NCBI GenBank assembly: GCA_002702945.1
Contig: PADF01000072.1
Coordinates: 1-5,220 of the forward strand
Length of the DNA: 5,220 nucleotides
Source of the DNA: Methanobacteriota archaeon
GTDB taxonomy: Archaea; Thermoplasmatota; Poseidoniia; Poseidoniales; Poseidoniaceae
Direction of reading: 5' to 3'
Shown here: positions 1 to 4,957 of the stretch, piece after piece
Numbering within the stretch: the first letter of the stretch is position 1
Layout: every line of letters starts with the position of its first letter
Translations under genes and position numbers: made by a program
The notes under the pieces: generated by a model
Databases searched by the model: none
Told to the model about the DNA's origin: nothing
Seen by the model: the letters and a program-made list of their open reading frames with translations, nothing else

Positions 1-106
1 CTTCACCATCAATTGAGATACCACTAAGAAGACTAGAAATTGAACGTTCAGCCCCCCCACCTGGGGGGTCTAATGCACGAACTGCTACCGCTAAATGGTG
101 CATCAT
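1..106 (-). CDS. N-terminal fragment of an unidentified protein (runs off left edge)
   Basis: An open minus-strand frame begins at ATG 106..104 (a second ATG follows at 103..101) and continues for 35 codons to the window edge without a stop. The visible protein starts MMHHLAVAVRALDPPGGGAE and then becomes Ser/Gly/Ile-rich. A purine-rich GAGAGG at 120..115 lies 8 bases before the first ATG and could act as a ribosome-binding site, which favours this start. A TTG at 124..122 overlapping the upstream stop codon is an alternative that would add six residues. The gene follows the 185-residue membrane protein with 14 bases between stop and ATG, so the two are probably co-transcribed and perhaps translationally coupled. 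The Pro-Pro-Gly-Gly-Gly stretch is encoded by runs of C and G. I do not recognise the family; too little is visible to assign a function. Confidence 0.55.
   Translation of the reverse strand, partial: MMHHLAVAVRALDPPGGGAERSISSLLSGISIDGE
53..68. repeat. G/C-run hairpin inside the left-edge coding region
   Basis: Six C (53-58) and six G (63-68) flank the loop ACCT, giving a very stable 6-bp G:C stem; A59-T62 could add a seventh pair. It lies within codons for the Asp-Pro-Pro-Gly-Gly-Gly stretch of the left-edge protein. The adjoining seven-C run (52-58) is also a place where read or assembly length errors are likely, which would shift the frame. Confidence 0.5.
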
Positions 107-120
107 CTGAGAAGCCTCTC

Positions 121-678
121 TCAATTATCATCATCGGTTTTTTGTGCATTTCGCTCTCGAGAAGCTGAAGCGATATTCCCTGGAAGAAAAGAAAGTGGGG
201 GGACTTGTGATGGTAAATTTTGATCCCAAAATTGTTGACTACGGTCCCAAATTTCTTGTTTGCAACACCATTCGAGCCATTCATCGACCCATTTGCAACT
301 AGCGATTACTTCCTCATCATCCGGTGCTTGGCGGCGGAGAAGTTCGTTCAAATGACCTACTATTATTGCTGTTTGTGGCATTAACTGGTAAGTAGCAAAT
401 GGATTTCGCTCAGTATCCACAGTTCGGTGGTCTTTCCAAAGTGAAAGTAGTTGATCGTAAGCATAACCGATGAAAAATATTGATGAAATTACTAGGACTG
501 CAATACTAATTAGTCCCCAATAAGTCATAGATATTCCAATAAATGTAGCTGAAGGATCAAACCTCCAACTTACGTAAGGCCATACTAACAAAGTGATTGT
601 AGATGTCCACAAAAATAACGATGCAATAGATTGCGATTGTTGGAGTCGCCAATATTGCTTCATGATTGTCTTCTTCAT
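121..678 (-). CDS. Hypothetical Trp-rich protein with two membrane helices
   Basis: This 185-residue protein belongs to no family I recognise. Two hydrophobic segments, at about residues 18-37 and 47-73, look like a membrane hairpin with a short connecting loop; about 110 soluble residues follow. The soluble part is predicted helical and polar, with a Trp/Cys-rich stretch at residues 128-151 (C128, W130, W134, W137, C138, C139, W144, W151). It has 11 tryptophans in 185 residues, which is high. The tail is hydrophilic and ends in three aspartates and an asparagine. The basic N-terminus (MKKTIMKQ) suggests that both ends face the cytoplasm. ATG 678 is the earliest possible start because an in-frame TGA lies one codon before it; there is no clear Shine-Dalgarno. 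It follows moeA by 61 bases and precedes the left-edge gene by 14, so it may belong to the same transcript, but nothing in it suggests a molybdenum cofactor role. Confidence 0.8.
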   Translation of the reverse strand: MKKTIMKQYWRLQQSQSIASLFLWTSTITLLVWPYVSWRFDPSATFIGISMTYWGLISIAVLVISSIFFIGYAYDQLLSLWKDHRTVDTERNPFATYQLMPQTAIIVGHLNELLRRQAPDDEEVIASCKWVDEWLEWCCKQEIWDRSQQFWDQNLPSQVPPLSFLPGNIASASRERNAQKTDDDN

Positions 679-739
679 AATTCATTTCAAGACGTCCACC
701 CTTAAGGATTCGTTGCTTGAATAGTTCAAAGAAATGCGA

Positions 740-1888
740 TTAATCAATCAACCACAATGCATCGATAATCTCTCCAACCTCGCCAGTGGTATTAGGGGGT
801 AATATGGAAAGTGCATCATGAACTACCATAGAATTGATGTTTCCACTTCCTTGATGGGTGTGTGTTGTAGCTGTTAATTCATCAGTGGAATGGATTTTTA
901 ATCTCCTAAATACAGTTTTTTCTCGTGCTCCTTTTAATTCAGTTTTCAAACGAACTCGAATTTTTTTGTAAAATAATCTAGGACTGCTTAACCAAGGAAC
1001 TACAAGAGTAAGAAATACAACATGGGTTGATACTGGATTCCCTGGTAATCCAAGAATGGGGGTTCCTTTCCACATTCCAAATATTGGGGGACCCCCTGGT
1101 CTCATCTTAATTTTCCAAAAATATGGTTCACCCTCTTCAATAAGTAATCGACGGACGAAGTCATGATCACCCATACTAACTCCTCCTGATGTTAAAATCA
1201 AATCACTTGACTTGGCACATTGATCAAATAATTCTCTCAGTGAATCAATATTATCTGATGATTTGTAAATTGTTGAACTTGCACCTGCTTTTTGTAACAA
1301 AGATGACAATAAAATAGAATTAGATTCGTAAATTTGGCCTGGTTCTAATATCTTGCCTGGTTCAACTAATTCATCTCCCGTCGATATTATCGAAACTTTT
1401 GGGCGTGAATATACTGGAACTTGTGAATGGCCTATAGTAGACAATAAAGCTAGAGATGCTGAAGTTAGCATTGTGTTTTTCTCCAAAGCAACCATTCCTT
1501 TAGAGATATTTTCACCTTTACGTCTAATGAAATTGTCTCTAGCTACCCCATGTAATCCGTCTTCAACCATTACCAATGCATCAGCATTAGGTGGAGTGGG
1601 TGCCCCAGTCATAATCCGAAATGCTTCACCTGGTTGCAATGGCCGTGGGATTGTATCACCTGCAAAAATAGTCTCAACTTGTTGTCTATCACTTGGACTA
1701 TCCGTACTCAAAATTGCCCAACCATCAATTGATGAATTATCAAATGGTGGAGAGTCAACTAATGCATTCATATCTTCTGATAGTATGCGTTTGTAGGCCT
1801 TATTTAGATCGATTACTTCAGTATTGGAAAGTATAGGAAACTCCGATAAGATTTCCAACGCCCTGTCTATAGAAATGTTCATTTCCAC
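740..1888 (-). CDS. moeA: Molybdopterin molybdenumtransferase MoeA
   Basis: MoeA catalyses the last step of molybdenum cofactor synthesis: it inserts molybdate (in some archaea tungstate) into adenylylated molybdopterin in the cytoplasm. At 382 residues it is slightly shorter than E. coli MoeA (411) and covers all four domains with no fused periplasmic-binding domain. Visible motifs are PPFDNSSIDGWA (47-58), RIMTGAP (91-97), STGDEL (169-174), SGGVSMGDHD (234-243), MRPGGPP (262-268) and LPGNP (281-285). Aligned by eye to E. coli, the functional residues D59, T100, E188, D228, D259, K275, P298, P301 and R350 correspond to D55, T94, E173, D212, D243, K259, P282, P285 and R329. K279 is replaced by R263, and the second Lys of the usual KPGKP motif is Gly. 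The start is GTG 1888 or, two codons later, ATG 1882; no Shine-Dalgarno precedes either. It diverges from the TauE/SafE permease gene. Family assignment is very secure. Confidence 0.97.
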   Translation of the reverse strand: MEMNISIDRALEILSEFPILSNTEVIDLNKAYKRILSEDMNALVDSPPFDNSSIDGWAILSTDSPSDRQQVETIFAGDTIPRPLQPGEAFRIMTGAPTPPNADALVMVEDGLHGVARDNFIRRKGENISKGMVALEKNTMLTSASLALLSTIGHSQVPVYSRPKVSIISTGDELVEPGKILEPGQIYESNSILLSSLLQKAGASSTIYKSSDNIDSLRELFDQCAKSSDLILTSGGVSMGDHDFVRRLLIEEGEPYFWKIKMRPGGPPIFGMWKGTPILGLPGNPVSTHVVFLTLVVPWLSSPRLFYKKIRVRLKTELKGAREKTVFRRLKIHSTDELTATTHTHQGSGNINSMVVHDALSILPPNTTGEVGEIIDALWLID

Positions 1889-1910
1889 AAATTGGAATTA
1901 GGGATTCGGG

Positions 1911-1916
1911 TTATAG
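1911..1916 (-). promoter_or_regulatory. Candidate TATA box for moeA
   Basis: On the minus strand CTATAA at 1916..1911 is centred about 25 bases before GTG 1888 and about 31 before ATG 1882. Archaeal TATA boxes usually lie about 26 bases before the transcription start, so the RNA would begin at or next to the start codon, giving a leaderless or nearly leaderless message. This agrees with the absence of a Shine-Dalgarno. It is supported by position and composition only. Confidence 0.4.
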
Positions 1917-1928
1917 ATGTGGGGTTAC

Positions 1929-1947
1929 TAATAAGAAAATTAAATTT
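1929..1947 (+). promoter_or_regulatory. Candidate TATA region for the TauE/SafE permease gene
   Basis: An AT-rich stretch contains CTAATAAG (centre about 1931) and AATTAAATT (1938-1946, centre 1942). The first sits about 27 bases before TTG 1958, the second about 28 before GTG 1970, so each fits a leaderless transcript for one of the two possible start codons. There is no Shine-Dalgarno before either. The element lies in the 69-base divergent region shared with moeA, less than 20 bases from the candidate moeA TATA box, so the two initiation complexes may interfere with each other. Confidence 0.4.
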
Positions 1948-1957
1948 CTATTACTGA

Positions 1958-2731
1958 TTGAAGTATTTTGTGGAATTCGAATTCTTCTTGTTGTTGTTCG
2001 GATTATTTGTTGTTGCAACTCTATATTCGAGTGTTGGACATGGGGGGGCTTCGGGATACCTGGCTGTATTGTCATTGACTAGTTATGGGATGATGAATGC
2101 CGGGTGGTTGAAACAACATGTTTGGTGTCTTAATCTAATAGTTGCTAGTATTGCTTTTTTTAATTATTATAGAAGGGGTTTTCATATCTCAAAATTGACT
2201 TGGCCTTTCATAATAACAAGTATTCCTTTTGCATTACTTGGTGGGTTTTTGGTTGTAGATGGAACATTATACGATACTTTACTTTCCATTGTCCTTATCT
2301 GGGCAGCATTCCGTTTATTGAAAATTGATAATGAAGATGAATTCGATAAACTGAATATCCCATCTCTAAAAAAATCATTACCAATTGGTGGAGGAATAGG
2401 ATTTGTTAGTGGAATAATTGGGGTTGGGGGTGGGATTTTTCTTTCTCCAATTATGTTGTTGAATAGGTGGGCTTCTGTAAAAAATGTAGCCGCAACTTCT
2501 GCATTATTTATCTGGGTGAATTCGGCTGCAGGAATTACAGGTGCAGCAATTTCAGGCCAACTAATGATAGACTTTGAAATATTAATTCCATTTTCAATCG
2601 TAGTGGTAATGGGAGGAATGATTGGATCTCAATTTGGGGCGGTAAATGCTCATGAAAAAACAATACGACATTTGTTGGTTGTAGTTCTAATCTTAGCAGC
2701 TACTAAACGTGGAATAGAATTATTCTTTTGA
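1958..2731 (+). CDS. TauE/SafE-family anion permease
   Basis: This is an integral membrane permease of the TauE/SafE (TSUP) superfamily, whose members move sulfite, sulfoacetate, thiosulfate or other small anions across the cytoplasmic membrane. The 257-residue length is normal for the family. The two pseudo-repeats are visible: the N-terminal half carries SSVGHGGASGYLA (24-36) and the C-terminal half IGVGGGIFLSPIML (154-167). About eight hydrophobic segments can be counted (near 8-25, 33-48, 56-71, 81-99, 105-121, 141-164, 178-198 and 206-253, the last probably two), with a polar cytoplasmic linker at 122-140. An in-frame TGA at 1955-1957 rules out any start before TTG 1958; GTG 1970 is the alternative and gives 253 residues. 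The first ATG lies far inside the protein (codon 45). Substrate cannot be read from sequence. Divergence from moeA makes a sulfur oxyanion plausible but unproven. The 497-residue membrane protein gene follows after 49 bases. Confidence 0.93.
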   Translation: MKYFVEFEFFLLLFGLFVVATLYSSVGHGGASGYLAVLSLTSYGMMNAGWLKQHVWCLNLIVASIAFFNYYRRGFHISKLTWPFIITSIPFALLGGFLVVDGTLYDTLLSIVLIWAAFRLLKIDNEDEFDKLNIPSLKKSLPIGGGIGFVSGIIGVGGGIFLSPIMLLNRWASVKNVAATSALFIWVNSAAGITGAAISGQLMIDFEILIPFSIVVVMGGMIGSQFGAVNAHEKTIRHLLVVVLILAATKRGIELFF

Positions 2732-2750
2732 TACAGAAATACGGATCAAG

Positions 2751-2760
2751 AATTAAATCA
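2751..2760 (+). promoter_or_regulatory. Candidate TATA box for the 497-residue membrane protein gene
   Basis: AATTAAATCA is centred about 26 bases before ATG 2781, the canonical distance from an archaeal TATA box to the transcription start, so transcription would begin at the start codon itself. It lies in the 49-base gap after the permease gene. This suggests that the downstream gene has its own promoter and does not depend only on read-through. Confidence 0.45.
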
Positions 2761-2780
2761 TAACCCATTTACGACAGGGT

Positions 2781-4274
2781 ATGACAACTCTTGCAGAACA
2801 TTATGTAAGAGCGTTTGGCCCAGATCGTTTCTTTGGATTAGATATGGTCATTAATTGGATTGCGTTAGTGATTATTGTATGGATTATTGGACTTTCATAT
2901 TTAGTTTTGAAATCTGATTCTACAAATCTTCAAACTAGATTTGTGAGTATATTGCTGTTTATCGAAGGCCTCAAAGGACTTTGGCAAGCCTCTAATATTC
3001 TCCCATATTCATTCGAGTTACAACATATATGGGATGTCATATGGATTCTAAAAATTGACGTTTTTATGATAGCAAACATCACTGCAGTAATTCTTTACTT
3101 ATTATTCCCAGTATATTTTAGAATAAACGCTTTGAAATTTATGTTTAATGAAAAAGTCCAAAAATTTGCATGGTGGATTGCTCCTATAATCGGAATACTA
3201 ACTTGGATTTTAATCAAAGATACTCCTCCCTTTGTTTTAGAAAATGCGTCATGGCTTAGCTGTTCAGCGGTTGGTGCTGAACCTGTTTTGCATGTTTGGT
3301 ATGGTCAAGTTACTGTCGAGGCTGAAAATATTCGAAGTTCAATTGGAGATTGTCCCGCTGTATTTGATAGTCTTGTTAGTGATCAACGATTGGCACTTTG
3401 GTTCCTTACACTTATCGGAACACCGATATCTATTATTGCTCTTATTTTCATTAGGATTACACTCAAACAAGGTGAAATTAATGGTGAATCTGTAATTCCT
3501 AAGCCATTTTACACTGGGTTCTTGGGCAAGGTTATTGCAAATACAATTTTCTTCTCAACAATCGTGATAATCATGCCTTTGCTTAATGGAGGTCCTGCTG
3601 GATTCTTAGCTGTTTTAGAATGGAGATATATTGACCGTTCCATTATGGCGAATGTAAAATATTTCATTTGGACTCTTAATTTAGGTCTTCCCATTATTGC
3701 TGTTGGTTTTGAAGCTATGATGTTTGTATATGCCTCAACAAAAGATACTGTTCTCGGTATAGATGATAGATTAAGAAAAACATTTACCAACACAATTTTT
3801 ACTGGTGTGGGGGCTATTGCTTTTATTGCTGCAAGTGAAATAATGGAAAATTTACTTGGATTTGGATTGTTGGGGGGTGTCGTATTGGGTGTTGGTCTAT
3901 TTGTAGCCAGAAAGCCAGTAATTGGAATTCTTGATGGAATGTCTCATCGTCTTATTCCTTCTGAATTTAGTGAGCAAGAAGAAGAATATATGAAATTATA
4001 CAGAGAATCAATTAGTGATGGAGAAATTACTGCAAATGAGAGAATTTTATTAAAAACTTTAGCTACAGCATACGGAATTAATGACGAAAGAATTGAAGAA
4101 ATTGAAGTTAGTTTCACTAGTAAAGATAGTAAAATTGCCTCAGAAAATAATGTAGTTATATCGACAAAGGTAACTCAACAGTGGACTGATGAACAAGGTT
4201 ACACATGGAGAAGTATGAGTGATGGTTCAATACAATGGTGGGATGGATCAGAATGGAAAAATTATGGTGAATAG
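2781..4274 (+). CDS. Multi-pass membrane protein with C-terminal TerB-like helices and a Trp/Gly tail module
   Basis: This 497-residue protein has roughly 380 membrane-embedded residues followed by about 115 soluble ones. Hydrophobic segments lie near 22-43, 54-73, 91-112, 128-145, 204-226, 247-268, 293-318 and 337-380 (the last probably two helices). The largest loop, 146-203, contains C161 and C191, which could form a disulfide if it is extracytoplasmic. After the membrane part, residues 398-442 (EEEYMKLYRESISDGEITAN and onward) form an acidic helical segment of the 'SDGEITANER..L..LA...GI' type, resembling TerB-like or EF-hand-like helical repeats. Residues 468-495 form a small module with regularly spaced W, G and D (W468, G473, W476, DG 481-482, WWDG 486-489, W492), resembling the short DUF2510-type WDG motif often found at the ends of bacterial membrane proteins. 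I do not recognise the membrane domain. ATG 2781 has no Shine-Dalgarno but a well-placed TATA-like box. Sensor or scaffold roles are speculation. Confidence 0.88.
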   Translation: MTTLAEHYVRAFGPDRFFGLDMVINWIALVIIVWIIGLSYLVLKSDSTNLQTRFVSILLFIEGLKGLWQASNILPYSFELQHIWDVIWILKIDVFMIANITAVILYLLFPVYFRINALKFMFNEKVQKFAWWIAPIIGILTWILIKDTPPFVLENASWLSCSAVGAEPVLHVWYGQVTVEAENIRSSIGDCPAVFDSLVSDQRLALWFLTLIGTPISIIALIFIRITLKQGEINGESVIPKPFYTGFLGKVIANTIFFSTIVIIMPLLNGGPAGFLAVLEWRYIDRSIMANVKYFIWTLNLGLPIIAVGFEAMMFVYASTKDTVLGIDDRLRKTFTNTIFTGVGAIAFIAASEIMENLLGFGLLGGVVLGVGLFVARKPVIGILDGMSHRLIPSEFSEQEEEYMKLYRESISDGEITANERILLKTLATAYGINDERIEEIEVSFTSKDSKIASENNVVISTKVTQQWTDEQGYTWRSMSDGSIQWWDGSEWKNYGE

Positions 4275-4288
4275 TAGTGATTAATGGA

Positions 4289-4531
4289 CTAATTTTCAAT
4301 ACTAACTGGTCGAATAATCGAATAGAACGCAAATGCTGCCCAAATAGCTCCTAAAACAGCAAATGGCCATTCTCCAGTAACTGTTGCTCTTATTGTCAGG
4401 AGTAATTCACCAATTCCCATTGATATTAGATAAATTAGAGATCTGCTTGAAATAATTGCGCGTGTCTCTAATGCAAAGGCTGCAAGAACAAAAAACATCC
4501 CTAGATATGCTGCTCCCATTGTCAATTCCAT
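4289..4531 (-). CDS. Small three-helix membrane protein, CBU_0592-like
   Basis: From ATG 4531 this gene encodes 80 residues with three hydrophobic segments (about 5-22, 31-48 and 53-73) and a short polar tail ending in Ile-Glu-Asn. The pattern matches what I know of the CBU_0592-like small membrane domain: a Gly-rich first helix, Ser-Arg-Ser-Leu before the second, then a Gly-Glu-Trp-Pro turn and a third helix with an Ile-Trp-Ala-Ala core ending in Ile-Arg. The function of that family is unknown. In-frame starts also exist at TTG 4564, ATG 4558 and ATG 4519. I prefer 4531 because the longer versions would translate a palindromic sequence and add a polar stretch not expected in the family; however, the nearest TATA-like element fits a transcript starting close to ATG 4558. 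The gene ends 14 bases from the stop of the convergent 497-residue protein gene and follows the zinc-ribbon gene on the same strand. Confidence 0.8.
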   Translation of the reverse strand: MELTMGAAYLGMFFVLAAFALETRAIISSRSLIYLISMGIGELLLTIRATVTGEWPFAVLGAIWAAFAFYSIIRPVSIEN

Positions 4532-4559
4532 GTGTAATGTGATACGTATGTTACACATG
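4529..4559. repeat. 9-bp perfect inverted repeat at the start of the CBU_0592-like gene
   Basis: CATGTGTAA (4529-4537) and TTACACATG (4551-4559) are exact reverse complements separated by 13 bases. The spacer contains a second palindrome, ATACGTAT (4542-4549), whose centre is offset from the outer one by 1.5 bases. Read as minus-strand RNA, the arms would form a 9-bp stem that includes both candidate start codons ATG 4558 and ATG 4531. It could be a DNA operator for a dimeric regulator or an RNA hairpin limiting translation; the sequence alone does not decide. Confidence 0.6.
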
Positions 4560-4582
4560 AACAATGTCAGGGATGTTTGTTG

Positions 4583-4590
4583 TAATATTA
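4583..4590 (-). promoter_or_regulatory. Candidate TATA box for the CBU_0592-like gene
   Basis: TAATATTA, read on the minus strand, is centred about 27 bases before position 4559, so transcription would start at or beside the outer edge of the inverted repeat. It overlaps the last codon and stop of the zinc-ribbon gene (stop at 4588-4590). If real, it gives the small membrane protein its own promoter, with either a leaderless ATG at 4558 or a leader of about 28 bases before ATG 4531. Confidence 0.35.
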
Positions 4591-4884
4591 TTCAATAGAA
4601 TCAATATGATCACAATCAGGATGTGCACATTCAACTTGATATTTTGCTCGTTTGGGTTTTGGTATTCGCATCATTGCACCACAAAAAGTACATTGATGTT
4701 GAATCACTTCAGGTTCTTTAGGCCCAGTATCTTGAGTGCGATCTTCTTGGATTTTTGACCAACCAATAGAATCCATATGAGTTTGTTCTTTCTTCAAAGA
4801 ACGTGAACGAAGAGAGAGTTTGATCTTTCTTCTTTTTCGACCACCCTTTCCGCGAGTTTTCCTGGTGCCCTTATCTGCAGCCAT
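4588..4884 (-). CDS. Small basic zinc-ribbon protein, hypothetical
   Basis: This 98-residue protein has two parts. Residues 1-33 are very rich in Lys and Arg (start MAADKGTRKTRGKGGRKRRK) and contain almost no acidic residues, typical of a tail that binds RNA or DNA. Residues 63-95 form a probable zinc ribbon with C65-x2-C68 and C86-x4-C91; H88 and H93 lie beside the second pair. The CxxCGAxxxIP pattern followed by V-x-C is common to many archaeal zinc ribbons. There is no signal peptide or membrane segment, so it should act in the cytoplasm. ATG 4884 is preceded by AAAGG at 4892..4888, a possible weak ribosome-binding site, and by ATACATAA and TAATTTAA further upstream as possible TATA elements. 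It lies 57 bases after the beta-CASP hydrolase gene on the same strand, which fits a role in RNA handling, though this is inference. I do not recognise a named family. Confidence 0.82.
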   Translation of the reverse strand: MAADKGTRKTRGKGGRKRRKIKLSLRSRSLKKEQTHMDSIGWSKIQEDRTQDTGPKEPEVIQHQCTFCGAMMRIPKPKRAKYQVECAHPDCDHIDSIE

Positions 4885-4902
4885 GTACCTTTGAAGAGGG
4901 GG

Positions 4903-4930
4903 TTATGTATTCAATGACTTCGTTAAATTA
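4903..4930 (-). promoter_or_regulatory. Possible promoter of the zinc-ribbon gene
   Basis: In the 57-base gap after the beta-CASP gene, two AT-rich elements read on the minus strand: TAATTTAA, centred about 42 bases before ATG 4884, and ATACATAA, centred about 23 before it. The first would give a leader of about 15 bases holding the AAAGG motif; the second would give a leaderless message. Neither is decisive, and read-through from the upstream gene is equally possible. Confidence 0.25.
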
Positions 4931-4939
4931 GATATGGTA

Positions 4940-4957
4940 ATTCATTCAATAATGAAT
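4940..4957. repeat. Small inverted repeat across the beta-CASP stop codon
   Basis: ATTCATT (4940-4946) and AATGAAT (4951-4957) are exact reverse complements with a 4-base spacer, overlapping the last codons and TGA stop of the beta-CASP gene. The stem is only A/T-rich and no T-run follows in the transcript direction, so it is not a convincing terminator; it may be chance. Confidence 0.3.

Noticed and set aside
48..284. A 78-codon minus-strand frame
   Set aside because: It overlaps the 185-residue gene in another frame and the left-edge gene, and has low-complexity content without a recognisable domain.
1353..1796. A 147-codon open frame on the plus strand
   Set aside because: It is fully antisense to the conserved moeA coding region and its translation shows no recognisable motif.
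3244..3495. An 83-codon plus-strand frame inside the 497-residue protein gene
   Set aside because: It lies in another frame of a clearly coding region; its hydrophobicity only reflects the overlapping membrane segments.
3509..3793. A 94-codon minus-strand frame
   Set aside because: It is antisense to membrane-segment codons of the 497-residue protein gene, with no motif of its own.
4261..4300. A terminator between the convergent genes
   Set aside because: Only 14 bases separate the stops, with no hairpin and only a short T-run (4293-4296); nothing convincing is visible.
4289..4531. The small membrane protein as a small multidrug resistance (EmrE-type) transporter
   Set aside because: It has three helices rather than four and lacks the membrane-embedded Glu in the first helix; the Gly-Glu-Trp-Pro and Ile-Trp-Ala-Ala pattern fits a CBU_0592-like domain better.
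4564..4758. A 64-codon plus-strand frame
   Set aside because: It is antisense to the zinc-ribbon codons, whose Cys spacing shows which strand is real.
4940..4957. Inverted repeat as a transcription terminator of the beta-CASP gene
   Set aside because: The stem is short and AT-rich and no T-run follows it in the transcript direction.
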